A stretch of 64,000 bases of DNA from Haematococcus lacustris (GCA_030144725.1 JASKMD010000031.1:1638712-1702711), one strand, 5' to 3'; counted from the stretch's first letter, positions 1 to 22,942 are shown. Made by a program: numbers and translations. The notes: a model not told the origin generated them from the letters alone.

Positions 1-845
1 GTGTGCGCGAAGGCCCACCTGCCCCTTTCGCCCACCATGTCACACTGCAGTACAGAAGTACTGGGAGGCGAGCTAGGCTTCGAGGAGCCGTTCGCTACAT
101 GTTGGTACTCCTTGCCAACGGGGGGAAGAGCCTCCCTGTCCTTCTAGCTGCACAGGTCCAAGGGGCGCTGCATGCTCTCCCCAATGTGCTGGAAGTTGAG
201 GCACCTGTTGGTGTCCCGGTCCATCCAACTGCCCCATGGGGGGTCCTGAGGTGGTGGGACTGGGTCAGGTGCAGCAAGGGGGGGCTGGTCCTGGGCAGGG
301 GGAGGGGGGGTCTCCTCGGCTGGGGGAGGGGGTGGGTCCTGGGCAGGGTGATGGGGGTCCTGGGCAGGTGGCCCCTTGGCAAGGAGGGCCTGGGCAGGGG
401 CAGGGGGTTCCTGGGCAGGGGGGTGCTCAGCTGGGGGAGGGGGAGGGGGGTTGGGCGGCACCTGATGGCACCACTGCAAGCCCCGTTCATACTTGGCATG
501 CCGCATGCTCCAGGCTGGGCGCACCAGCCGCTCGATCACCTGGCCTGCTGGGGGTACCTAGTCTGCGGGCCTAGGCCGGTCATTTGGCGGGTGCATCTCA
601 CAATGCTGCACGGACGAGCTGACACGGCTGGTGCGGAACTCATCCACGATCACCACCCTGTCAGGCCTGTCATCCGTGCTGGGGCTGCTAGGCTGCTCCA
701 CCACCTTGCGAAACCCCTCCCGCACCTCCCCCGCCTTCCACCCACCCTGGCTCCTGGCACCCACCCTGACTCCTTACCTTCCACCCACCCTGGCTGAAGC
801 AGCCCGCTCCCAGGAACACCGCCACTGCACATCCGCGGCTGCAAA
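1..845 (-). pseudogene. Fanzor-like (TnpB-family) nuclease relic, copy A
   Basis: This is a C-terminal fragment of a Fanzor-like RNA-guided nuclease gene. Reading down the minus strand it shows VAVFLGAGCFSQGGWK (about 840-780), the block VVIVDEFRTSRVSS (about 660-610), a proline-rich linker, and WMDRDTNRCLNFQHIGES near 215-160. The DExRTS block and the DRDxN...LN motif are hallmarks of Fanzor and OrfB/TnpB C-termini (RuvC-II region and RuvC-III). The frame from 764 to 144 is continuous except for a TAG at 558-560, where copies D and E read Trp; another TAG follows at 144-146. A GTAAGG donor near 775 suggests an intron or a short tandem duplication. No RuvC-I part is visible, and the left end runs off the window. 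It is divergent from copies B-E and is not inside a recognised gene. It lies downstream of MCM7 on the same strand. Family assignment is fairly sure; function is lost. Confidence 0.7.
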
Positions 846-1392
846 TGTTGATCTCGACCACATCTAAATACAGATGCTTCCACTATTTTAAAGTCGGCCC
901 CACTAAAATATATTTGAGCAATCATATACAAGGGAAGCTTGTGTTCGTCTTTTGAACCCTCTTTCCGCCGCAAACATTGCTCTCGCCACCGTTGACGACT
1001 AGCTACATCCAACCCCGATGACCCCATTGCGCCTGGGCTGGACGACTTCCCCTCTATTGCTCAAACTCTAAGCAAACCTTGGTTCGATGTGTGCACTTGA
1101 TGATAGTATCGCATTGCATTGCATTGACACCTGAACCGGTTGCTGTCTACCATGTCGAAGCAGAGCCAACACCTCATACTCTTAAGAGACATATCCTGAA
1201 GGGACATCCCTAGCTAAACTTGTGTACATGCTTGCTGCCTTGGGTACACGCCTGATGTGCAGCATGTGTTCCGAGTGTGTACGCACTGCATTTATCATGT
1301 GGCTCGCGACTAGCTACTGCCCCAGCCATGGCGGCTGGGTGGGCGCCGCAGAGCGTGAAATTGCCACATCTCGTCATCACGCATTCAGGTGT
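846..1392. other. Intergenic stretch between Fanzor copy A and MCM7
   Basis: No gene is recognisable here. The stretch is AT-richer than the flanks and holds the 3' flank of MCM7. I saw no TGTAA-type signal on the minus strand. Small open frames here look like chance. Confidence 0.5.
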
Positions 1393-11472
<10,080 letters not shown>

Positions 11473-11882
11473 TGCAAGCTAGTTTGTATACGCGAGGGTC
11501 CGCAATGTCAGGAAGAGGCGGACGATCAAATAGTTTTGAATTTATGAATCGTATTCTTTGACCTTCTTTATGACGAGCAAGGTGCGACCGCTACCGGATG
11601 CTGATGACTGTGTCAAAGGTACTGTGGTGTGTTACGATGAGTGCATGTATGAAAACAGCATCCATGGCGAGCAAGTGATGTTTCAATCAATAACCGAGGG
11701 CTATACCAGGCTGGCGGTTTAGCGGTGTAAGACAACAAGACAGTTCCAGCTATAACTGCACGTTGCAATCTGGACAAGGCAAGTGCGCGGAATCTGGTGG
11801 GGTGACTTGGTGGGGCGGTTACAAAGGTTTGCAAAGCTATGGATGCATTAGTTGCGCGGGCACCATCTGTCTGGGGCCCAAC
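11473..11882. other. Intergenic spacer: MCM7 upstream region and L2HGDH 3' flank
   Basis: About 410 nt separate the MCM7 start from the stop of the next minus-strand gene. It should hold the MCM7 promoter. I found no clear TATA box and no perfect E2F-type site. Nothing else is recognisable. Confidence 0.5.
11819..11823 (-). other. Candidate TGTAA polyadenylation signal of L2HGDH
   Basis: TGTAA, the usual poly(A) signal in volvocine algae, occurs on the minus strand 60 nt after the stop codon. Position and sequence fit; this is inference. Confidence 0.45.
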
Positions 11883-13778
11883 TCATGTTACCCTTGTATC
11901 CTCATCCCGGAGCAAGCTGCACACCATGTTCGCCACTGCCAATGACGCTGTCAGACCAGGCGACTCGATGCCATACAAGCACACCACGCCAGGGACGCCG
12001 TGCTCGCGTTGGCTCTGGACTATGAAATCCGCGGGGGGCTGACCCGGCCCCGACACTTTGGGCCGCACTCCCGCGTATGCCGGCACGAGGGAGTCGTCAG
12101 GCAAGCCCGGCCAGTAAGCGCGTATCGCTTGATAGAAGGACGCAGCACGCTCGGGGTCAACCTGCGGACACTACTCATGGCCGCTGTTGGTCGCTCGTCA
12201 CACTACCCCACGCTACCAACACGCTACAGGCTGACTGACGCAACATGCCTATCTCAGTCCCGCACCACACACTCGCGTCATTTTTTCACCCCGTCGCGAC
12301 CCAACAAACCTTGCTGCAGCCATGGATGGCGCGTCACTCACCGTGTACTCCACCTTGTCTACCCATTCCACGTCGGGTCCAAAGCGCACGCCTCTGGCCA
12401 GGTCGAGCGTGAGGTGGGTGCCCAGGCCCGCACCAGCAGCGGGAGGCACAGGGTAGATGAGCCTGCTGAAAGGCTTACCTAAAGCCAGCAGCGCAGGCAG
12501 CAGTCCCTGCAGCGCCTGATGTGGTGAGGTGGGTAAGTTGGTTCAGCGCTGCCACCCCCCACTCCTCGCGCCCCAACCACCTCACTGGCCCACCTAAGCT
12601 GCCGAGCCATGCCCAGCTGTGCCCTGACCTGTGCCTGCCATTATCGGGTTTGGGCCTATCCCACTGTCCCCTCTTGCTCTTCACTCTGCCCCTCACCCAC
12701 ACCCAGCCAGTGTGTGCCCAGCACCCTAGCACCCACCCACCTTTACCCTTTGCCACCTGTTCCCAGCCCTGGCCTCACCCTCCGCCCCCCTCACCCCCCA
12801 GCCCTGGCCTCACCCCCGCCCCCCTCACCCGCGGAGGCAGCCAGGCCGAAGTACACGCCGCTCGCAAGGTAGCGGGGGGGGATGCTGGCAGCCGGGATGC
12901 CCTGGATACAGGCTGCCAAGTGCTGCGCCTCCAAGCCTGGGGCAGCAGCCACAGAGGAGCCCCCCCGCAGCCCCCTCAGTGCCTGCCTGGCCTGGTGGCA
13001 GTGCCCTGCTGTGGATACCTAGCTAGGCCCCTGGCAGGGTTTGCGCCCCAGGCTCTAGGGTTGTTGGTCACAGGATAACAACCACCCTAGGTTAGGGTTA
13101 CCCTCATCCCTTCCCCAGAGGTTAGGATTACCCTCATCCCCCCCCCCCCACCACACATCACTTGTTTGTTGCCGAAGGACTGAATGACACTGAATACGCC
13201 AAACGACCGCGGCTGCTAGGGCCCACATTCCTTGCACCACCACCACCTGCTGAGGTGGCCCTGCTGCCGCACCCCCCCTTGCCTGCCCCCCAGCCCCACC
13301 TGCCCCTCCCCACCTGCCCCTCCCCACCTGCAGCATTCACCAGCTGGCGGGCCACCAGGGTGCTGCGCTGCCCGCTGCCAGCGTCCTCCACCTCCAGCAC
13401 CACCCCCTGTGCTGCAGCCCCACCCGCCATCAACACCGCGCCGCCGCCCTGCCTAGCACCAGCCACGGCCTCAGCAGCTGCCGACCCTGCCCTGCTGCCC
13501 AGACCCACCCCCTCTGACTCCAGCTGCCTGCCACCTGGGTCAAGGGCAGGGCCAGGGCCAGGCGTTGGGGCAGGCTGCTGGCGGCCCTGGGCGGGGGGGA
13601 GCTGAGCGTGGGTGGGTGCGGCAATGCCATGGCAGCCGGCGTGTCCTGCCACTGCACTGACTGACTACCTGCACTGACGCCAGGGGGGCTGCCAAGGGTG
13701 TTGCCTGCTGAGGCCAGTGTCGTGACAGCTGGTGGACCCTGATGTGCCCTGACCCCCTGGCCCTGCTGCCCCTGCTGC
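11883..13778 (-). CDS. L2HGDH: L-2-hydroxyglutarate dehydrogenase, FAD-dependent (3' part; 5' end in the N gap)
   Basis: The family oxidises L-2-hydroxyglutarate to 2-oxoglutarate with FAD, usually in mitochondria (metabolite repair). Visible exons on the minus strand: one ending at 13328 with [20 protein letters not shown] then NAAG; 12829-12936 with [15 protein letters not shown] and [15 protein letters not shown]; 12342-12515 with [12 protein letters not shown] and [21 protein letters not shown]; and the last exon 11883-12161 with [43 protein letters not shown] and [19 protein letters not shown]. These match the plant L2HGDH C-terminal half in order. The reading phase between 12829-12936 and 12342-12515 does not close with canonical sites, so that junction or the local sequence may be off. 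The sequence between 13430 and 13650 is open but low-complexity. The N-terminal FAD-binding exons are not visible and probably lie in the gap. Confidence 0.85.
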
Positions 13779-14278
13779 NNNNNNNNNNNNNNNNNNNNNN
13801 NNNNNNNNNNNNNNNNNNNNNNNNNNNNNNNNNNNNNNNNNNNNNNNNNNNNNNNNNNNNNNNNNNNNNNNNNNNNNNNNNNNNNNNNNNNNNNNNNNNN
13901 NNNNNNNNNNNNNNNNNNNNNNNNNNNNNNNNNNNNNNNNNNNNNNNNNNNNNNNNNNNNNNNNNNNNNNNNNNNNNNNNNNNNNNNNNNNNNNNNNNNN
14001 NNNNNNNNNNNNNNNNNNNNNNNNNNNNNNNNNNNNNNNNNNNNNNNNNNNNNNNNNNNNNNNNNNNNNNNNNNNNNNNNNNNNNNNNNNNNNNNNNNNN
14101 NNNNNNNNNNNNNNNNNNNNNNNNNNNNNNNNNNNNNNNNNNNNNNNNNNNNNNNNNNNNNNNNNNNNNNNNNNNNNNNNNNNNNNNNNNNNNNNNNNNN
14201 NNNNNNNNNNNNNNNNNNNNNNNNNNNNNNNNNNNNNNNNNNNNNNNNNNNNNNNNNNNNNNNNNNNNNNNNNNNNNN
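13779..14278. other. Assembly gap, 500 N
   Basis: A run of exactly 500 N, likely a placeholder length. It probably hides the 5' exons of L2HGDH (minus) and of the subtilase (plus), which would be divergent genes sharing an upstream region. Open frames running through it are artefacts. Confidence 0.99.
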
Positions 14279-17200
14279 TCTTAGCACCTGGGGGCTTGCC
14301 AAGTTTGAATGTGCAAGCCAGCCATGGGACGCCTCTAGCCAGCACTGCAAGTGCAGTGCCTGAGGATATTGATGCTGCTCCTGCCAGCGTGGTTGCTGGC
14401 ACGGGCCAGAACTGGGACATCAACTGCACTGCTACATTCTCATCATTGTTGAATGGTTTCGCTGGTGAGCCAAACTGACAGCGGCACACTATGTGCAGTC
14501 AACAGTTTTAGCAGCCATTTGTGCACTTCACGCAACCATGGCTGTGCACAACCTTCTGCATCCCACCCTGCTGCTATTGTGGTGGTTACTCTTGGTGGTA
14601 ACAGTGGCGGTGGTGGCGGGTGATGGTAGTGATGTAGATCACCACATAGCTACTAGTCTTGTGTAGCTGCAGTCTCACAACTTCTGTCAAGAGCAAGCAA
14701 AGCACAGCATGCCTGCCCCCCTTGCCTCCTCACCCAGAAGTGTGCCACTGCTACCACCCATGCTGCCCCCCTGGCAGCCCCCCACCCCTACCACTGCCCC
14801 CTGCTGTTGCTTCTGACCCCCAGCGCTGCTCCGCCTGGCATGGGGCTGTTGGGCATTGCAGCCGTGTTTGGCCCCGGGGCCCTGGAGCAGCTGCGCCTGC
14901 AGTACAAGGCCAGCATCGACCACATTGAGCGGGACACAGCCTTTCAGGTGCAGGCTTGGTTCTGACTGATGCAGGCTAGGTACTGACTGCTAGGTAGACT
15001 GTGCCGCCCTCCCCACCCCACCCCCCACCCTCACCCCTAGCTTCCCTGCCAGCCTGAACACCTCCACGCCTAAACCAACCCCTGCCCCAACCACTCTAGC
15101 CACTGGAGCTGCCCCAACCCACACACCCCTGTGCCCGACCTGACCCTGCACCCAACCTCAACCTACAGCCAAGGCTTGTACACTTCCATGCCATGCCTTT
15201 CCAGACGCCATGCCCTGCCAATGCCTGGATTAACATAGACAAACTGCCCTGGTGCTGCCCTGCTGCTGTGGTCATTTACCTTCCTTTGGGCTGCTGCAGC
15301 TTGGCGATGAGCTGATTCCGTACAAGGCGTGGCTGCGGGACGATGAGGATGGCCGCCGCCGCCAGCTACCTGAACAGCTGGACGCGCCCTGGTGAGCTCC
15401 CTGTGGGGTTTAGGATGTGAAGATGTGCGTTGGTGTAATGTCGACAGGTGGAGACCGTGTCATGATGGAAAATGGGGATGGGGATGGGGATGGGGATGGG
15501 GATGGGGATGGGGATGGGGATGGGGATGGGGATGGGGATGGGGATGGGGATGGTGAGCAATGTGTGCATGTTGGGTTCAGCTTAAGCCTCCCAGCCAGAC
15601 ACAGGTCAGCACGCCTTGGTCCTAGGGCCCTGGTGCTTTTAGCCAGCAGGGCGTGCCTGGAGATGTGCGGTGGTCAGAGCTGATAGGCTGCTGTAGTATG
15701 GTGCAGGGGGCCACAGAGGCTGGGCAGAGCAGGCGTTGGAAGATCACAGGGCTGGAGGTTGCACTGTGTTGGGAGGGCACTGTGCGCTGGTTGGTCCACA
15801 CCCTATGGCTGCACGGCAGTATGGCTGCTTGGCCCATGGCTCATCAGCATCTCAGGCTTGAGTAGCACTTCAAGCACCTACGACACCAAGCTGGCTTCAT
15901 GTCCCTGTCCTCAAGGTGTGCAGTGCCTGGTGGGCACAGGGGCCTGGACATGCTGGATCAGCGGACGTTGCAGCCAGACCACATCTACCACTACACCAAC
16001 AACGGCACAGGTCAGTCCCCTGGGCGGCAGCAAGGACACCCTTGTGGGCCACCCACCTGCCCTGCCCAGCTGTGGGCTTCTGCTCCCCTATCCACCACAA
16101 CTACCCTGAACTCCCTCTGCCCCAGCCCCTCCCACCATCTTAGCCGCCCCTGTGCTGTGCCCCTCCCTGCTGCCATGCATCATGTGCCCCTGCTGCCCCT
16201 GGCTCTCACCTCCCCACAGGCGTTCACGTGTACATGCTGGACACCGGCATATGCTCCTCTCACACCCAGTTCCTGCAAGGCCAGCCCAGCACCGGCCACG
16301 AACCCAACTCCCCAGCCGTGCCCTTAACCCCTGTTCAGTACGGCCAGACTGCAGTGGGCAGTGGAAACAGCGTGGCAGCCATGGTGCAGGGCAGCGGGCG
16401 GGGCGGGGTGCCTGGCACTTCTAGGGTTGGGCCTGGCTTCTCAGCCTTTGGCACCAGCACGGAGGACTGCCATGGGCATGGGACGCATGTGGCTGCTGTT
16501 GTGGGAGGTGGGTGGAGGGTGAGGGGGAGAGTGGAAAAGACGGACAGGAGGGGGGGAGGGGGGCCAGGCGAGAGTGTTGATGGGTTTGAACGCTTTCATT
16601 GCTATCAGCAAAACCATCAATATCATCACCAATGTTTGATTTGCTTCAATTTGACATAGAAATGCTGTGCTGCTTGCTTATGTTTCATGCACCCACGACA
16701 GTACAGCCTCATATGCAAGGAACAGCCTGCCGGCCACTCAGCTGTGGCCAGCTCTACCTCCACCACAGCCGGTATTGATGCAGGAGTGCATTTTATAGCC
16801 ACCCAACTCGGGACTGCTGCCACATGGCTGAACCACATGTCCAACCGCCTGTCACCACTAACAGCTGTCAGCCTAGATTATGCCATGTCTAGCCTAATAG
16901 CCAATCTTGCAGGCTGCATTGTGATTGCCCTGCCGTTGTTCCTCCGCCCAGTTGTAGCCTCTGCCTGGCGCGGGGGAGCCAGTCGCTGACCTGTTTGCAG
17001 CCTCACTCCTTGGCCTTGGCTCACATAGCCTTGTGGCTACAGGGGCGCTGCACACACCACTGCTCTGAAGGCTTTAACGTGGTTTAGGGTCCAGGTCCAC
17101 CCAGGTGCCGCAAGAGGAGCTTGGGGTGGGGGCACGGAGGCAGGCGCAAAGGGAAAGTGGGCAGGTGGGGGCTGGGCCTGGTCAAGGAAGAAAGAAGGCT

Positions 17201-20200
17201 GGACAGGGGGTCGAGGGGCCAAGCTCCTGACGATTTGGCTGGGCAAATGAGCAGCGACTGAAGCATCATCAAGTCATCAATGCACATAGCTTGCTGCAGT
17301 GATGCATGTTGCGGACATGGCAGAGAGGTGGCAAGCTGTACTTGCCAGACTACTTCAGTGCCCAGCTCATGGTGATCTACAATCCTTTGCCACTGCGAGT
17401 GCATGGGCTGCCTCTCACAAGTAGGCTGCTGACACCCGGAGGCGGCTGTCATTGCTGTCATTCCCACCACCCAGCCAAGGCCCAGCCCTCCTCCCCTGCG
17501 CCCCGCCTGCTCCCTGTCTGTTTTGCAGGGCTGGACTTTGGCGTGGCCAAGAATGTCACGCTGCACCCAGTGCAAGTCCTGGACTGCGGCGGCTCCGCCA
17601 CCGCCACCAGCATTGTGCAGGTGAGGGGATGCAAGCAGCTGCCAGGGGAGGCAGGTGCGCCTGAGGGCAGCCAAGGGTGGCTGAGCAGCACAAGGTCACG
17701 CGGTTGGGTCAGGGGCCGGCCCGGACTACTGTGATCACTGCATGGTGTCGTCATGGCGCGCTACCCTATGCCATACCTGGTCATCAACATCTCCTTTGGC
17801 AGCACTGCCTGCCATCAACCCACCGTCTCACGCACTGGCGGACCCCCCCATTGGAATGCACATCTGTCGTCCCTTCCCTGCCCCTCTGCCACCCCTTTGC
17901 TCCAGTACCGTGGCCCCTACCCCACTGCCTTTCCTTGCCCCTCTGAGGCCCCTTCCAGCCCCTTTTGCTATCCCACTGCTCCGGTACCACTGCCTCTACC
18001 CTGATGCCCCTCCCTGCCCCTCTGCTGTCCCAATGCTGCCTCAGGGCCTGGAGTGGGTGCTGGAGAACATGATACAGCCAGCTGTGGTGCACATGTCCAG
18101 TTAGGTGGACGACCCGGCCAGTGGGCCCTAGCAGCCCTGGCCTGCCAGAAGGCGGCCTGGCTTAGCCTGGCCCTGCATCCTAATGAGGCTCTGTCCAGCT
18201 GGAGTGAGCTGGTGGCCTGCCTGGTTGCTAGTGCCAGTGCCATTGGAGTAGTGCTAGTGCCATTGGAGCGAGGCCAGCAGCACGGGCAGCCAGGGTGCAG
18301 GCTGGGCATAGTTCCACAGCTCTAGCCTGGTTAGCCTTCAACCTGGCAGCCTTGGCGCTGCGGCTTCACTACCTGCCAGGCCTCCATACCCTGATCCCCC
18401 AGCCCAGACTACAGCACTCCTCATGCTGATATGCTCCACCCTCACACCACCATCACACACTTACATGCCCACACACCACATGTGCCTGCCTGGGTGCGGC
18501 CAGCTTGCCCTGCAGATGCACTTACTGCACTGACCTCACTGCACACCTCTGCAGCATGTGCAACCCTTACCACCACTTCGCGCCACACTCCCTTGCACCC
18601 CTTTGCTCCCTCCCACCTGCTGCTGCAGTTGAGGGCTCCATCAATTCCCTAGTGAATGCAGCAGTGGAGGAGCTGGTGGCAACAGCCAACGTGCCCGTGG
18701 TGGTGTCCGCGGGAAATAACAACGTGGACGCCTGCAGGGTGTCACCAGCCAGTGTAGGCGCGGTGGTCACAGTGGCTGCGGTGGCACAGGGGGCGGTGCG
18801 CTGGCCTCGCTCCAATTGGTGCGTGCCCCTTCTCTGGGACAGGGTGAGGGTCTGAGCCCTGGCTGCACTTTGATGGGAGGAAGCAGGGTGGGCAACAGGT
18901 GGGGTTGGCCAGGCGGGCACCAGCAACAGGCTGCTGATGGAAGCATGCATGGGGCTGGATGGGGGGGTAATGCAGGCGGGTTGTTGACCGAGCTTGAATG
19001 TGGGAAGTGCGGTTGCTGACGCAGCATTGCCCACGTCGTTGCTGCCTTCCTGCCCTGCAACGCCTAGGGGGCCGTGCGTGGACATGTTTGCGCCTGGCGC
19101 TTCCATCCAGAGCGCCGTGAACAACGACGACAGCGCGACGATGCAAAAGACCGGCACATCCATGGCCGCGCCCTTCGTCACGGGGGTGGTAGCGCTGTAC
19201 CTCGAGCGCAACCCGGTGAGCAAGTCACGCCCATGCAGGCCGTTCATCTCTGACATTAGTCGACACCTGCGGCACTGCAGTGTTGCCCTAAGACTCCATC
19301 GCGTGCAGGAACTATTCAGGGCCGGCCGGCACGGTCTCACATGTGCCGCGACCGATGTTTTTCACAGGGCGCCAACGATGTTGAAGTGAAACAAAAGCTC
19401 AACTATTGGGCTACGGCGTCCTTGGTGACGGAGGAAATCCCTACTGTCGCGCAAGATGCATACATTTCCGAGTTCAGCGAAACGCAATACGGCAGTGCTA
19501 GCGAGGCCCCCAACTCGGCGAATGAAGGCTGGGCGGCGCCGCCTTTGCTTCACCGCACGCCCAACCGCCTGCTGTCATCCCTCCTCCAAGCCCCGGTGCG
19601 TGCCGCGGACGACTCGTTCTGCGGATGAGCTGCGTTTCTCCGCCGTCCAGGCGGTGGTGCTATCACAATGCAGCTCCTTTCCTTGGGCCATGTCATGTCA
19701 ATCGTGCACCGACGTGGAGCTACCGTTGTCACATTATGCTGCTGCAGGTGCATCTCACACCAGGCATGCTGGTGGTCAACGACAGTGACACCAGCTTCAG
19801 CGTGCAGCTCCAACTCAGCCGCATGCCCACTGCCGCGGTGATGGTCACTCTAGGAGTGCCAGTGGCATGGGACGGCACAGCACTGGCCAGCCTGAGCGAG
19901 CTGAGGTTTAGCCTACAGCCCAGCAGTAACAACAGTAGTTGGATGGAGCCACCAGCCAAGGTGTTGACACTAAGGTAAGGAAGTTAGGAGCTGGTCAGGC
20001 GTCATAGTGGCCTTCCACATCCTGTTGGCGGTGGTGCTGTTTCCCACCTTGGCCACCTGCTTGCTGTCATGACAAGCAGGCCTGCCAAGCTGTGCAGCGG
20101 GACCTACTTTGTCACGGCCACGCTCAGCAGTGATGACCCCTTCTTCGACCAGCAGATACACACCCTGAAGGTCGGTATGCACATGGTGCATCTGACATGC

Positions 20201-21605
20201 AAAGCATTCTGGCCATGTGCAGCTCCATGCCCACAGAGTGCAGATCGTGCGGGCACATGCAACGGTGGGATGGCAGCAACAAGACTGCTGATCATGTTGG
20301 ATAGCAATGAGCGGAGCGTCGAGGGAGCCTGCCGCAAGGATCCTGGCAAAAACCAGGTCGCACGGCAGCTGTCAGGACTCTCGCGGGGGGATGTGCAGGT
20401 GGTCGACTTGCGGCCGTTGACCGGCGAAACGGGCCAAGATCCGCGCGTCATCAACTCGTTACCCTTCGTCGACTCCGGCACAACGCGGTTCTTCAAGTCA
20501 AACTACATGTTCAACATTGGGGGCGGGCCGTCCGGCGGGGCGGCCCCTGGCGCAATTGTGGTGAGTGCGGCTTGTGCCGCACGCAACCGCGTGGTAATCG
20601 CAGCTTGTCGAGGCTGCTGTACTCGTGCGGTTTGGACAGTTCGGTCTCTAGCGTCAAGCTCTCGGCATACATACAACACGATGTGATCTGTGCCAATGTG
20701 GTCCGTCCCGTGTCTGTACACTAGCCTGGTGAGAGAGCCTGTGCACCCCAGGCGCACAATGCTGCTTTACAAAACTACGCACAACTGCGTCACGGTAATT
20801 TATTCACAAGTATCGGTGCACACTGGCCCATTGAGGACACGCAAATGATGCACTAGCGCATTTCACTGGGTGCCCCTCTGCTATGTGTGTCCAGTGCTAG
20901 GCAATGTCGTCCTGCAGGGCAACGCACCGGACATCGTGTGGTCCTACAACTCCCCTGTCGCCCAGTCCATCACAGTCAGCAGCTGCGGCTCGTCCTTTGA
21001 TACCATTCTGGCCGTAGCCTGTAACGACATCAAGGGGCCAGGTTCCTTCCTCACAGATGACGATGACCCCACATGCATACAAAACCCAAGGTGGGTTGTA
21101 GGCCATGCGTTTAGGGTTAGTGTTAGAGTTAGGGTTTAGGCGGCGGATCCTGTTGTCGTCCTGATAGTGGTGCTAGCTCCCTTACCCCTTTCCATAGGGT
21201 GAAGGTGGGGTGGGGGCAAGTAACCCCAACCCAACCCTACTAATCCTACTAACCCTAAGCAACCCTTAGCAACCCTACTAACCCTATCTACCCTACTTAC
21301 CCATCTAATCCCAACCCTAACACTGAATGTATCATTCATAGTCTGATTGCTCACCCGACTGATTCAAACCCTCACCACCCACCCCCTTTGCTTAGTAACC
21401 TGTTGGCCTCTCAGCCGGGTCCACATGTTGCGTCCGCCTGCCTACCTGCCCGCCGCTCCTTGTGCTGCCATCCTTCTCGCGCAGCAACTCACGCATTGAC
21501 ACCACCCTGGTGGCCAACGCAACCTACTACATCATCCTCAAGGGCTTTGCTGGCGCTCAGGGGCCCTTCAGGCTCTCAGTGACGCAGCAGGTTGCCCTGT
21601 ACTAA
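14279..21605 (+). CDS. Subtilase (S8, proteinase-K-like) with I9 propeptide and C-terminal PPC-like module; 5' partial
   Basis: A secreted-type serine protease. Exons: 14279-14464, 14862-14947, 15300-15391, 15940-16010, 16220-16507, 17529-17620, 18045-18099, 18629-18818, 19068-19215, 19368-19595, 19748-19974, 20080-20170, 20399-20560, 20918-21090, 21485-21605; phases agree. The first two exons give an inhibitor-I9 propeptide (SSLLNGFA, then VFGPGALEQL and IDHIERD). The catalytic residues are all present: Asp in VYMLDTGI, His in DCHGHGTHVAAVVGG, oxyanion Asn in VVVSAGNNN, Ser in TGTSMAAPFVTGVVALYLE. GVAKNVTLHPVQVLDC is typical of the proteinase K group. After the protease domain come a beta-rich segment (from 19748) and a module with IVWSYNSPVAQSITVSSCGSS, SFDTILAVACND, DDDDP and TYYIILKGFAG, like bacterial and algal PPC domains. 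It ends at TAA 21603-21605. At least 735 residues are visible; the signal peptide must lie in the gap. Confidence 0.9.
15472..15553. repeat. (ATGGGG)n microsatellite in a subtilase intron
   Basis: About 13 perfect 6-nt units between the exons at 15300-15391 and 15940-16010. Confidence 0.97.
16508..17528. other. Long subtilase intron
   Basis: This 1-kb intron separates the catalytic His exon from the next protease exon. I see no gene or repeat family in it, only chance open frames. Confidence 0.6.
21095..21330. repeat. Degenerate telomere-like sequence in the last subtilase intron
   Basis: Scattered TTAGGG/GTTAG units on the plus strand (about 21113-21138) are followed by AACCCTA/CTAACCCTA variants (about 21225-21320) in the opposite sense, so the two halves are inverted. 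Confidence 0.55.
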
Positions 21606-22942
21606 GACGTCCTGCATGAGCTGTGCCCTAGGTGGCTGTGCTGCAGGCCCTGCCCCTAGGTGGTAAAGCATGGCAGAAGGAGCCTGAAGCCCAGGCAGAG
21701 AGGGGCATGGTGGTGACAGCGGATGAGTCTCACATGGGATGAAGCAGGCCTAGCCTGGTGCCTGCAGTGCGGTGGGCCAGCACAGGCCCTGATGTGGCGC
21801 TCCCTGCTGCTCCCCTGCCAGCTTGCATGCCCCCAGTCAGCCAGCAGCTGCGCAGCCTGGGTGTACCATCCTACCACACACTCTGCCCACCAGCAAATGA
21901 AGCAGCTACTCAGACTGAGACGGAAAGTCACCACGCAACGCATTAGTGGAGCAAGCAATGGCCGCTGGTCATGTGAGGCACGGAGCTGGTCAGGCTTGAA
22001 TGCAGGCCTGGCCTACAAGCGGCTGCGAGTCTAAGCACCCAAGGCCCGGCAGCAGCAGGAGCCTGTGGCGCACTAATGTGTGCTTCCTTTGAGCTGTCAT
22101 CAGCTTACATTGTGTGCATCATGCCAATCTGGGATTTTGGCGACAGGAACTAGGCACTCAATCAAGCTGCTCAAGGTCAGCACCAAATGGGCAATGGAGA
22201 GCTTGGTGCAGGAGTGCTTCCACTGGATTCAGTACCTGCCTACTGTAGTGCACGGTTGGTTGCATTTCAAACCTGCTTCGCAACGAGTTAGGCTTTTGCT
22301 CACTGCTGTGTGTGCTGCTGGCTTGCTGGGCACAGCACTCCTACACTCAGGGTCTTCCCAGAACAGCAAGATCGGGGCCATGCAAGTGTTGCTGACGTAG
22401 TCGTGTGCTCACGTCACGTGAGTCACGTGCCAGCCAGCAAGTTTTAGCAAGCTAGCAAGTTTTAGTGGATGATGTCAGTATGGAGCAGGGGGTGTAGGGT
22501 TGCTAGATACAGCTTTTGTAGTGCGTGCGAACACTGGGTAGTTCGGGCGCCGAGAGAAGAGCGATGAGGTTTTTAGAGCTGGAGACTAGCAAGTAAAGTC
22601 GCTTCTCTACTTGCACTGAATTCTTCTGGCTAAGCGCAGTGCCCCTCAGGGACCCGCTGCGTTTGCAAGGTGCTGTGCACCGTCTGCCTTATGCATGAAG
22701 TTTGTCCATGCATTTGTACTTATCCATGCTGGCTCCGGGCTCTTCGCAAGCATGCGAATGCATTTATATCGTTCCGCACATATCATCTTGGTTAGTGATG
22801 CGACTCCCCTGTACATCCTAGGGTTGTGAAATCTATTCGACGCGATGGACCCCCTCGCGCAATCTAACGATGACGTGAGCGGAAGTTTACTGCAGTAGCA
22901 CGCCAATCCTAGTATAGCGATCCTGGCCCAATCCCATGCGAA
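21606..22942. other. Intergenic region between subtilase and sorting nexin
   Basis: No gene is recognised. A cluster of CACGTG/CACGTGA motifs lies near 22410-22430, about 520 nt before the sorting nexin start, and could be a G-box-type regulatory site (inference). Confidence 0.45.

Noticed and set aside
12466..12478. A 13-nt GTAAG...CAG intron in L2HGDH
   Set aside because: Far too short to splice, and reading through gives [12 protein letters not shown], which matches the family.
13430..14489. Open frames of 180-306 codons across 13779-14278
   Set aside because: They run through N bases and have no meaning.
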